Shown here one piece after another: positions 1 through 9,300 of a stretch of 64,000 nt of DNA. This DNA comes from VXNE01 sp965217825 (GTDB lineage: Bacteria > Pseudomonadota > Gammaproteobacteria > Pseudomonadales > Azotimanducaceae), in assembly GCA_965217825.1 (NCBI GenBank), contig OZ244571.1:4526001-4590000 (forward strand). The letters run 5' to 3'. The notes beneath the pieces are model-generated. The model was not told where the DNA came from. It saw only the letters and a list, made by a program, of their open reading frames with translations, and ran no database searches. Positions within the stretch are counted from its first letter, which is position 1; each line of letters starts with the position of its first letter. The translations under genes and the position numbers were made by a program.

Positions 1-3000
1 CTGCCGATGGGCGGCACGGCGGCCACGTCCGCGCGGATGTTGAACCAGTGGGTCGCGTACGAGGAGATGTCCAGCGTCGCGCCGTCCGCCACGGCGGTGA
101 GGTCCGGGTCGGGCGGATCGCCGTGCGCATCTACCAGCGTAAACCCGGTGACCGGACTCGCGTCAGGGTCGTAGCCGGTCACCGTGAAGCCGGCCTCGAG
201 CACGGGCAGCGGGTCGCCCGACAGGTCCCGGCCCGGGTAGGGGGTCGCCGTTACCGTGTAGTCGCCATTGGGCAGCGTCGTGCCGTAGTAGTCGTCGCCG
301 TTATCGCCCTTGACGGTGTATGGCGCCGGCGCGTTCTCCCTGCGGCTCGCGGACACCGGCCCGTCCAGCTCCAGCCGCATGCTGCCGATGGGCGGCACGG
401 CGGCCACGTCCGCGCGGATGTTGAACCAGTGCGTCGCGTACGAGGAGATGTCCAGCGTCGCGCCGTCCGCCACGGCGGTGAGGTCCGGGTCGGGCGGATC
501 GCCGTGCGCATCTACCAGCGTAAACCCGGTGACCGGACTCGCATTAGGGTCGTAGCTGCCGGTCACCGTGAAGCCGGCCTCGAGCACGGGCAGCGGGTCG
601 CCCGACAGGTTCCGACCCGTGTAGGGCGTGGCCGTGAGCCGATAGTCGCCGTTGCCGAGGTGGGTGCCGCCGTAGTCGCCGTCGGAGGCCGGGTGCAGGG
701 AGAAGGGCGCGGCATCGCGCAGCATCGCGTGCCTCACCGGTCCCGTCAATTCCAGCAGCACGCTGCCGACTACGGCGTCCTCGGCCGCGTCCGCGCGGAA
801 CGTGAATTTCGAAGTTGCGCCGCCCAGTTCGGCGACGTCGAGGGTCGCCCCGTCCGCGACCGCCCCGGCATCCTGGTCGGTGTCGGCGTCGATCAGTGTG
901 AACCCGGTCAGGGGTACGTCGCTGGCGTCGACGCCGCCGTCGACGGTGAAGGCGACCGTTGCCGAACCCAGCGTCCCGCCGAGCAGGTCGTCGCGCGCGT
1001 AGGCCGTGGCCATCACCCGGTAGTCGCCGTTGGCGAGCTTGACGCCGTAGTAGTCGCCGTCGCCGTCGTCGCCGTTGAGCGCGAAGGGTGGCGCGTTCTC
1101 GCGCAGCGCCCGGGACACGGGCCCCTCGAGTTCCAGCCACACGCTGCCGACGCCAAGCGCTGTCTCGACGATGTCGGCGCGGATTGTGAGCCAGTGGTTG
1201 CCGAGCGCGGAGACATCGAGGGTCGCGCCGTCGGCGATCGCCATGACATCCTCGTCGGGCGCGTCGCCGCGCGCGTCCACCAGCGTGAACCCCGTCAACG
1301 GGTTGGCGTCGTGCTCGTAGCTGCCGGTCACGGTGAAGCCGACCTCCAGTTCCGGCATCTGACCGGCCACCCCGTCGTACATGCCGTAGGGTACGGCGCG
1401 GATCCGGTAGTCGCCGTTCGGCAGCCCCATCCCGTAGTAGTCGCCCTCGTGGTCGTCGCCCCTGATCGCGTACGGCGGCGGCGCGTTCTCGAGGCGCGTC
1501 CGCGACACCGGCCCGGTGAGGTACATCCGCAGGCTGCGGACGCCGCGCCCGATCTCGACGTCGGCGCGGATGGAGAACCAGTGCCCGTCCACGTCCGCGA
1601 GGTCCAGCGTCGCGCCGTCCGCGATCGCCGTCACGTCCTCGTCCGGCGCATCGCCGGTCGCGTTCACCAGGGTGAACCCGGCCACCGGACTGGCGCCCGA
1701 GTCGTAGCTGCCGGTCACCGTGAAGTCGACGGTCGCCGCCGGCAGCCCGTCCCCCGACAGGTTCCGGCCCGGGTAGGGGGTCGCCGTGATCGTGTAGTCG
1801 CCGTTGGGCAGCAGCATCGACCAGTAGTCGCCGTCCCCGTCGTCGCCGCGGACGGCGTATGGCGCCGGGGCGTTCTCCGTGCGGCTCTCGGACACCGGCC
1901 CGGCAAGTTCCAGCCGCACGCTGCCGATGTCCGGCGCGGCCGCCACGTCGGCGCGGATGCTGAACTGGGTCGTCACGTACGACGACAGGTCCAGCGTCGC
2001 GCCGGGGGTGATCGCGGTGAGGTCCGGGTCGGGCGGATCGCCGGTCGCATCGACCAGCGTGAACCCGGTGACCGGGCTGGCCTCGGCGTCGTAGCTGCCG
2101 GTCACGGTGAAGCCGACCGCCGCGGACGGCAGCGCGTCCCCCGACAGGTCCCGGCCCGGATAGGCGGTGGCGGTGATGGTGTAGTCGCCGTTGGGCAGCG
2201 CCATGGACCAGTAGTCGTCGCCGTCGTCGCCGCGGAGCGTGTAGGGCGCGGGAGCGTTCTCCGTGCGGCCCGTGGACACCGGCCCGGCGAGTTCCAGCCG
2301 CACGCTGTGGACGTCGGCGCCGGCGGCCACGTCGGCGCGGATGTTGAACCTGCTCAGGAGGTACGGCGACAGGTCCAGCGTCGCACCGTCGGCGATCGCC
2401 GTCACGTCCTCGTCGGGCGGATCGCCCGTCGCGTCCACCAGGGTGAACCCGGTGACCGGACTTGCCCCCGCGTCGTGGCTGCCGGTGACCGTGAAGTCGA
2501 TCGCCGCCGCCGGCAGCGCGTCGCCCGACTCCTCGCGCCCGGTGTAGGGCGTCGCGGTGATGCGGTAATCGCCGTTGGGCAGCTTCATGCCGTAGTAGTC
2601 GCCGTTCCTGTCGTCGCGCTTCACCGCGAACGGCGGGTCGCTGTCCGTCCTGATCACGGACGTCGGCCCGGCCAGGGTGAACGCGATGCTGCGGACGCTG
2701 GCGCCGGCGGCGACGTCGGCGCGGATCGTGAGCCAGTGGTTGCCGAGCGCGGAGAGATCGAGGGTCGCGCCGTCGGCGATCGCCATGACATCCTCGTCGG
2801 GCGCGTCGCCGCGCGCGTCCACCAGGGTGAACCCGGTGACCGGACTGACGTCGGGGTCGTAGCTGCCGGTGACCGTGAAGTCCACCGCCGCCGCCGGCAG
2901 CGTGTCGCCCGACTCCTCGCGCCCGGTGTAGGGGGTCGCGGTGATGCGGTAGTCGCCGTCCGGCAGCTTCATGCCGTAGTAGTCGCCGTTCTTGTCGTCG

Positions 3001-4430
3001 CGCCTCATCGCGAACGGCGGGTCGGAGTCCGTCCTGGCCACGGACGCCGGCCCGGTGAGGGTGAACGCGACGCTGCCGACGCGGGCGCCGTCGGCGACGT
3101 CGGCGACGTCGGCGCGGATCGTGAGCCAGTGGTTGCCGAGTGCCGAGAGATCGAGGGTCGCGCCGTCGGCGATCGCCGTGACATCCTCGTCGGGCGCGGC
3201 GCCGCGCGCGTCCACCAGCGTGAAGCCCGTTATCGGACTGGCGTCGGCGTCGACGCCGCCGGTCACCGTGAAATCGACCGCCGCCGTCGGCAGCGCGTCC
3301 CCCAGACCGTCGTCCCTCGTGTAGGGGGTCGCGGTGATGCGGTAGTCGCCGTTGGGCAGCTTCATGCCGTAGTAGTCGCCCTCGCCGTCGTCGCGCTTCA
3401 GGGCGTACGGATAGGTGTTGTCCGTCTCGGCCTCGGATGCCGGGCCGTCGAGTTCCATCCGCACGCTGCGCGCGGCGCGCCCGCCGAGCGCGTCCCAGAC
3501 GTCGGCGCGGATCGAGAACCATTCGGTTCCGAACGATGCGAGGTCCAGCGTGGCGCCGTCCTCGATCGCGGTCAGGGCCTCGTCCGGCGCGGCGCCTTGC
3601 GCGTTCACCAGGGTAAACCCATGGACCGGACTGCGGTCGGGGTCGTACTGCCCGGTCACGCTGAAGGCGATCTCGAACGCCGGCAGCGCGGTGCCCGACC
3701 CACCCTGGCCCATGTAGGCGACGGCCCTGAGCCGGTAGTCGCCGTTGGGCAGCACCCAGCCCTGGTACTCGACGGTTGTCGTGCTGTTCGCCATCAGTCG
3801 CTCCCAGTCCCCGTGCAGCGAGAACGGGGGCGGCGCATCCTCGGTGCGCGACGCCGACAACGGTCCGGTGAGCTCGAGCCGTACGCTGGCCACATCCGTG
3901 GCGTCCCCGATGTCGGCCCGGATGGCGAACTCGTCGTAGCCCTTGTCGAACGACGACAGGTCCAGCGTCGCGCCGTCGGCGATCGCCGTGATGTCATCGT
4001 CCCGCGGCAGTCCGCGGGTGTTGACGAGTGTGAAGCCCGTTACCGGAGAGGCCCGCGTGACCGTGAAGTCCACTGCCAGCGCGGTGCCGGCCGTACCGCC
4101 GCCAGCGGCTTCCGGGTAAGGCGTCGCCGTGATCCGGTACGCTCCCGGCGGCAGCGGGCCGCGCAGCGCGAAGGGCGCCGTGCTGTCGGTCGCGGCGGCC
4201 TCGCCCGTGCCGGTCAGGGTGAACGAGACGCTGCCGACCGGCGCTGTCCCGGCGCTCTCGCCACGGATGTCGTACAGGGCGTCCTCGGCATGCCGCGCCA
4301 GATCCACCACGGCGTCGGCGGTCAGGCGTGCGATGCGTTCTCCGCCCGTCGTCGTGAGCGTGAGGCCGGTCAGTCGGAAGTCGTCGTCCTCGGCGTCGCC
4401 CGTCACGGTGAATGCTACCGACCGTTCGTT
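1..4430 (-). repeat. Array of about 12 Ig-like GFTLVDA repeats
   Basis: The GATLDLS segment recurs near 69, 449, 838, 1208, 1610, 1989, 2372, 2758, 3148, 3541 and 3960, a period of 370-419 bp, with a degenerate first unit near 4300. The two leftmost copies (1-230 and 382-613) are nearly identical: a few substitutions and one 3-base indel. This points to a recent tandem duplication and suggests that the array continues beyond the left edge. Each unit ends in a VDFTVTGSYD-type strand. The family is common in secreted bacterial proteins; I do not know a firm domain name for it. Confidence 0.85.
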
Positions 4431-6170
4431 CGTGCCGACGGCCGTTCCGCCCTGGCCGATGCGCGCCGTCACCGTGTAGTCCCCAGGGGGCAGGCCGCCG
4501 CCGCCGCCTTCCCCGTACAGGGTATGCGGCGCCGCCGCGCTCGTGCGCGACGCCGGCTGTGGCCCGGCGAGCGCGAGCTCCATGGCGCCGCCGACGTCGG
4601 CGCCGACCTGTTGCGCCAGGATGTTGAAGGAATCGGCGTCGGTGGAGGACAGCTCGAAGCTCGCGTCCGGCACGAGTTCGAGCAGTTCTTCGCCGGAGGC
4701 GGCGTCCAGCAGCGCGAAGCGGATCGGCACGACGCTGCCGAGCCAGGGCCGTACCTTGGGGTAGAACTCGTCCATGCGCCCGTAGTAGAGCCGCTGCTGC
4801 GTGCAGCCCCGGGTGCCGCCGGTCAGGACGCCCACCAGGTAGTCGCCGCCGGTGGTCCGCGTCCACAGTCCCGAGCCGCTGCTGCCCCCCTGCACGGCGC
4901 CCTCCGAGAGCCTGAGCACGATGTGCGTCTCGTGCGGATCGTCGATCCAGCTCTCGTGTCTGGTGACGTGGCCGAGGGAGATCTTCTTGACGTCGAGGCG
5001 CGGGTGGCTGACGCCGACCACGGGGGTGCCGGGCGCCACGGTCGCCGTCGTCCACCCCGCCATGCCGACATGCGCCGGCGGCGCATGCTTCATCCTGAGC
5101 AGAGCGTAGTCGGTGCCCCCGCGATGCGTCTCGCTGCCGAGCAGGAAGGCGCCGCCGGGGGTCCGTCCGTAGTCGGCGTGCAGCGCCTCTTCGCCGCAGC
5201 CGGCGAACTCGAAGCGCCAGTAGAACTCCATGCTCGACGCCTCCCCCTGGGTGCCGACGCAGTGCCGTGCGGTGAGCAGGTAGGGCGTCTGGGATTCCGG
5301 ATGGAGATCGCTGATCAGTTGCGCCGTGCATCCGCTGCTGCGTCCGGAGGACCTCGTCAGGATGTACTTCGCGACGCTCCTCGCCGCGATGCCGGAGATG
5401 GCGTCCGGCCGGCAGGCCAGGTCGATGGTGCACGACGACGCGTCGCCGAGGTCCGCAACGTCCAGCGGCGAGACCTCGAGGTGCGACACCACGACCATTG
5501 AGAAGCTGAGCTTGCCGGAGCCCGCCATGTGGAACTCGACCGCGAGCGTGTCGCCGTGGACCGTGGGCGACCAGTAGAGCCCGTGGGTGGCGCCTTTCGG
5601 GCGGTCCGCGAGCAACTCCGCGGCGCCGACGGGCCCCACCGCGCCGTCGCGGTCGAGCGGGTTGTAGAAACGCAGTTCCAGGTCCGCGGGGGCCTCGGCG
5701 AAGTCGAGCCGCACGCGCAGCGCGGCCGCCCCGGGCGACCGCACCGCAAGCGTCGCCGCCCGTCCGCCGTCCGGCAGCGACACCCAGACGAGTTGGGACT
5801 CGTTCGCGGCGAGGTGCGCCGGAACGTCGCGTCCGAAGCCGATCCGCTCGGGCTCGGGCTCGGGCCGGTCGGCGGCGTCCGTGCGCGCCGTTCGCTGCCC
5901 CTCGCCCTCGGCGACCGGCGGCAGCTCGACGACGGTCGGCTCCAGTGCGCTGCGCAACGCCGCCCGCGCCTCCGCGGCCCGCCGCGCCGCCGGCCACGGC
6001 CCGACGTAGACCTCGCCGGCCGCACTGACCACGGGCCCGGCGGGCTCCGCCGTCTGCGCGGCGGCCGGCAAGGGCGCCCACAGGAGGAGGCAAAGCGCCG
6101 GCGTGCGTGGCCAACCGATTCGCGCGGCTGCCGCAGCCAGCCGAACTCGCAGAGTGCGCCGTCCAACCAT
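1..6170 (-). CDS. Secreted lysyl-endopeptidase-like serine protease with Ig-like repeat tail (3' end off window)
   Basis: 2,056 codons lie in the window and no stop is reached before base 1. The start ATG at 6170 is supported by a GGGAGGG Shine-Dalgarno seven bases upstream. A Sec signal peptide (about residues 1-39, cleavage after PAAAQ or PAAA) is followed by a pro-region with a beta-sandwich look, then a trypsin-fold domain (about 245-480) that resembles Achromobacter/Lysobacter lysyl endopeptidase. Visible motifs are TARHC (His303), GGTDYALL (Asp354) and GGSSGSGL (Ser431), so the triad looks intact. The later GVSHP, KKIS and YYGR motifs also fit that family. After it come 11 good and one degenerate copies of an approximately 125-140-residue Ig-like repeat (GFTLVDA, GATLDLS, LPNGDYRITATPY). 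An extracellular protease with adhesive or spacer repeats is the likely role. The cleavage preference for lysine is inferred from family only. Confidence 0.88.
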   Translation of the reverse strand, partial: MVGRRTLRVRLAAAAARIGWPRTPALCLLLWAPLPAAAQTAEPAGPVVSAAGEVYVGPWPAARRAAEARAALRSALEPTVVELPPVAEGEGQRTARTDAADRPEPEPERIGFGRDVPAHLAANESQLVWVSLPDGGRAATLAVRSPGAAALRVRLDFAEAPADLELRFYNPLDRDGAVGPVGAAELLADRPKGATHGLYWSPTVHGDTLAVEFHMAGSGKLSFSMVVVSHLEVSPLDVADLGDASSCTIDLACRPDAISGIAARSVAKYILTRSSGRSSGCTAQLISDLHPESQTPYLLTARHCVGTQGEASSMEFYWRFEFAGCGEEALHADYGRTPGGAFLLGSETHRGGTDYALLRMKHAPPAHVGMAGWTTATVAPGTPVVGVSHPRLDVKKISLGHVTRHESWIDDPHETHIVLRLSEGAVQGGSSGSGLWTRTTGGDYLVGVLTGGTRGCTQQRLYYGRMDEFYPKVRPWLGSVVPIRFALLDAASGEELLELVPDASFELSSTDADSFNILAQQVGADVGGAMELALAGPQPASRTSAAAPHTLYGEGGGGGLPPGDYTVTARIGQGGTAVGTNERSVAFTVTGDAEDDDFRLTGLTLTTTGGERIARLTADAVVDLARHAEDALYDIRGESAGTAPVGSVSFTLTGTGEAAATDSTAPFALRGPLPPGAYRITATPYPEAAGGGTAGTALAVDFTVTRASPVTGFTLVNTRGLPRDDDITAIADGATLDLSSFDKGYDEFAIRADIGDATDVASVRLELTGPLSASRTEDAPPPFSLHGDWERLMANSTTTVEYQGWVLPNGDYRLRAVAYMGQGGSGTALPAFEIAFSVTGQYDPDRSPVHGFTLVNAQGAAPDEALTAIEDGATLDLASFGTEWFSIRADVWDALGGRAARSVRMELDGPASEAETDNTYPYALKRDDGEGDYYGMKLPNGDYRITATPYTRDDGLGDALPTAAVDFTVTGGVDADASPITGFTLVDARGAAPDEDVTAIADGATLDLSALGNHWLTIRADVADVADGARVGSVAFTLTGPASVARTDSDPPFAMRRDDKNGDYYGMKLPDGDYRITATPYTGREESGDTLPAAAVDFTVTGSYDPDVSPVTGFTLVDARGDAPDEDVMAIADGATLDLSALGNHWLTIRADVAAGASVRSIAFTLAGPTSVIRTDSDPPFAVKRDDRNGDYYGMKLPNGDYRITATPYTGREESGDALPAAAIDFTVTGSHDAGASPVTGFTLVDATGDPPDEDVTAIADGATLDLSPYLLSRFNIRADVAAGADVHSVRLELAGPVSTGRTENAPAPYTLRGDDGDDYWSMALPNGDYTITATAYPGRDLSGDALPSAAVGFTVTGSYDAEASPVTGFTLVDATGDPPDPDLTAITPGATLDLSSYVTTQFSIRADVAAAPDIGSVRLELAGPVSESRTENAPAPYAVRGDDGDGDYWSMLLPNGDYTITATPYPGRNLSGDGLPAATVDFTVTGSYDSGASPVAGFTLVNATGDAPDEDVTAIADGATLDLADVDGHWFSIRADVEIGRGVRSLRMYLTGPVSRTRLENAPPPYAIRGDDHEGDYYGMGLPNGDYRIRAVPYGMYDGVAGQMPELEVGFTVTGSYEHDANPLTGFTLVDARGDAPDEDVMAIADGATLDVSALGNHWLTIRADIVETALGVGSVWLELEGPVSRALRENAPPFALNGDDGDGDYYGVKLANGDYRVMATAYARDDLLGGTLGSATVAFTVDGGVDASDVPLTGFTLIDADTDQDAGAVADGATLDVAELGGATSKFTFRADAAEDAVVGSVLLELTGPVRHAMLRDAAPFSLHPASDGDYGGTHLGNGDYRLTATPYTGRNLSGDPLPVLEAGFTVTGSYDPNASPVTGFTLVDAHGDPPDPDLTAVADGATLDISSYATHWFNIRADVAAVPPIGSMRLELDGPVSASRRENAPAPYTVKGDNGDDYYGTTLPNGDYTVTATPYPGRDLSGDPLPVLEAGFTVTGYDPDASPVTGFTLVDAHGDPPDPDLTAVADGATLDISSYATHWFNIRADVAAVPPIG

Positions 6171-6392
6171 CGTGCAACCCTCCCGGCCGTTTGGTCTTGT
6201 TCTTCGGCGGCGGCTGCACGGCAACGCGCGCGTTCGCACGCCCTCGCGCCTGCGCTACACCGTCTGAGCCGTACACTATAGGAGTATTTGTAATATGTAT
6301 ATACGATTGATTGTATTCACAACTAATGATCATGACGTATTCGATTTAGTTCAAAGGAGGGTACGGGCAGCTACACGCTGTCGGCGCATGAC
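6171..6392. other. Divergent intergenic region with AT-rich island
   Basis: This separates the minus-strand protease gene from the plus-strand gene at 6393. Bases 6271-6352 are strongly AT-rich, in contrast to the 65-70% GC around them. On the minus strand a TATAGT hexamer (6280-6275) could be a -10 element for the protease, but no good -35 sits at the right distance. From 6336 to 6392 the plus-strand frame of the next gene is already open and encodes SSKEGTGSYTLSAHDV, the last strand of a PPC domain. The island therefore abuts a broken gene end. Confidence 0.6.
6178..6184 (-). promoter_or_regulatory. Shine-Dalgarno of the protease gene
   Basis: On the minus strand the sequence reads GGGAGGG, then seven bases, then ATG at 6170. 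This fixes the start of the protease reading frame, which also begins there with a clear signal peptide. Confidence 0.75.
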
Positions 6393-9300
6393 GTGACGTC
6401 GACGCCGAAGCCCACCCTGAGCGTCGCGGATGCGACGGCGGCCGAGGGCGACGCGCTGACCTTCACGGTCACGCTCACGCTGTCGGACGTGCCCAATGGG
6501 GACGTCCGGGTGACCTGGACGGCGTCGGTCGAGAGCGGCGACACGGCGACCGAGGCGGATCTCGGGTCGCCGACAACGGGCCGGGCGTATATCGCGAGCG
6601 GCCAGACGACCGGAACGTTCACGGTGGGGACGCTGAAGGACGCCACCGAGGAGCGGGACGAGACCTTCACGGTGACGCTGTCGGACCCGGCGTCGAACGC
6701 GCAACTAGCGACCGTCGCGACGGCGACGGGCACGATCATCGACGACCTGCCCGCCGACACCACCACCACGGGCCAGGTCGTGGGTGGCTCGGTCGCGAGC
6801 AACATCGGAACCGGGACGGACAAGGACTGGTTCGCGGTGGTGCTGGCGGCGGACAGGCGCTACCAGATCGACCTGGAGGGCGCGGACACCGGCCGCGGCA
6901 CCCTGGCGGACCCGGCCCTGGAGCTCTTCGATGCCGCGGGAACCAGCCTGAGCGCGAGTGACGACGACGGGGGCGTGGGCAGGAACGCCCGGCTGATCTA
7001 CACGCCGAGCGCCGCCGGCGCCTACTACGCGCAGGCATCGGATGCCGCCGGTTCCACCGGCGGCACCTACACGCTGTCGATGATCGTACTGGGCGCCAAC
7101 GGCGTCTCGAAGGCCGACACGGACTTTGCCGCCGACACGTCCACCTCCGGGCGGGTCGAGGTCGGCGGTTCGGTCACGGGCACCCTGACGGCAGCAAACG
7201 TAGTCGACTCGTTCGCGGTGGATCTGGAGGCGGGCAGGCGGTACCGGATCGACCTGGAGGGGGCGGACACCAACCGGGGCACATTGCCGGATCCTGTTCT
7301 GTGGAAAATCCTGGCTCCGGGAGACAACCTTATTTACGAAAAGGGCACTGGCCGGACAGGCACCTACACGCTGTCGGTGCGTGACCTGGCGGTGATCCCC
7401 GCGGCGCTGCCGACGCTGAGCATCGACGACGCCTCGGGGACCGAGGCCGACGGCGTGCAGTTCACGGTGACGCTGTCGGCAACGACCACGGCGGAAGTGA
7501 CCGTGGACTGGACGGCGTCGATCGGGAGCGGCGACACGGCGGTGGCGGCGGATCTCGGGTCGACGACGACGGGGACGGCGACCGTCGCGGCGAGCGCGAC
7601 GACGACGACGTTCACGGTGGCGACCGCGGACGACACCGACGCGGAGACCGACGAGACCTTCACGGTGACGCTCTCGAACCCGTCGGCGAACGCGGAACTG
7701 GGAACGATGTCCACCGCCACCGGCACCATCGCCGACGACAACGCGGACACCGCGCTTGCGGGCATCGCGGTGAACGGCACGGGCATCCCCGCCTTCCTGG
7801 CAACGGACTTCGCGCCGCAGCACGGCGTGTCCGCCACCACGACCACCGCCGCCATGGTCGCCACGGCGGCGTCGCCGTCCGCGACGGTGAGCTACAGCGG
7901 CACCGACGCCGACATCTCGACCATGGACGTGCACGACGTGATGCTGAGCAACGGCGCCAACACGGTCGCCGTCGCCGACAAGGGCAAGAGCGCGGCCTAC
8001 CACCTCGGCGTCAACCGGGCGGTGACGGCCGACTACGGCTGGAAGGCGGACAGCGACTTCGACACGCTGAAGCGCGCCGTCAACAACGATCCCCGCGGCA
8101 TCTGGTACGACGGCGCCACCGCCACCTTCTACGTCAGCGACTTCCGCGACGACAAGGTGTACGCCTACAACACCGACGGCACGCGCGACACGGGCAAGGA
8201 CATCCCCGTCAGCAACTACCCCAACGGCATCTGGTCCGACGGCACCACGCTGTGGGTGGCCGACAGCGGTCCGGACAAGCTGTTCGCCTACACGCTGTCG
8301 TCGCGCGCCGCGAACTCGGACGAGGACTTCGACACGCTCGACGCCGCCGGCAACGACGACCCGCGCGGGCTGTGGTCGCACGGGTCGATCCTGTGGGCGA
8401 CCGACAGCGACGACGACAAGCTCTACGCCTACAACCTCCCCGCGACGATGACGCCGACCAACAACGCGCCGGCGTTCGCCAACGCGACGGAGACGCGGAC
8501 GGTGCCGGAGACGGGCGCCGCGGTCACCCGCTACGCCCACACGGGGCTGTCCGCCGGCGAGACGCGGCACTACCGCGTCTACGCGGTCAACGCCGAGGGC
8601 GAATCGCCCGCCTCGTCCGTGGTCGACGCCACGACGGAGGAGGAGCGCGAGCCCGAGGGCAACGAACCGAGCGTGATCCGCACCTACTGGATCGGCTCGG
8701 GGGGCAGCAACGACAAGTCCGGCTGCGCCGGCACGGAGGAGTTCCGCGCCTACTGGAATCCGCCGCTGGAGAGCAACCGGACCTGCAAGGTGGCCGACGC
8801 GTGGGAAGCCGACATCACGCTCAGAGGCGGCGCCGGCGACCTCGACTATACGATCCAGGACTCCGGCGGCAACCCCGAGCATCCCGAGCTGACCGGGTCG
8901 GTGCGCATCGACGGCAACGGCTGGCTGTCGATGCGGGTGCGCGGCCGCTTCGGCGCCGACGGCTGGGGCGGCTGGTCGCCGACCTCGTCGCTGTACTGCT
9001 GGGCGGCGTCGGCGCGGGTGGACGGCCCGCTGCTGGCGCTGACGTGGCCCACGCCGCGGGACGGCTTCGCGGCGCCGGATGGCGGCGACTTCGCGGTGCG
9101 CGCCGACGGCGCGGCCGTGGCGGTAACCGGCGCTGCGCTCGTCGGGCGGCACGCGCTGCTGACGCTCGGCGCGCCGGCGCTTCCCGGGCAGTCCGTGTCC
9201 GTGGACTACCTGGGCTCGGCCATGCACCCGTTGGCGGACGCCGACGGCGTCCCTGTGCCGGCGTGGACGGACCTTCCGGCGGAGAACCTGACCGGCGCGC

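Noticed and set aside
48..5501. A plus-strand reading frame of 1,817 codons opposite the protease gene
   Set aside because: Its product is dominated by Arg, Val, Gly and His in low-complexity runs with no domain. The minus-strand frame gives a signal peptide, a protease triad and regular repeats. It is a by-product of high GC.
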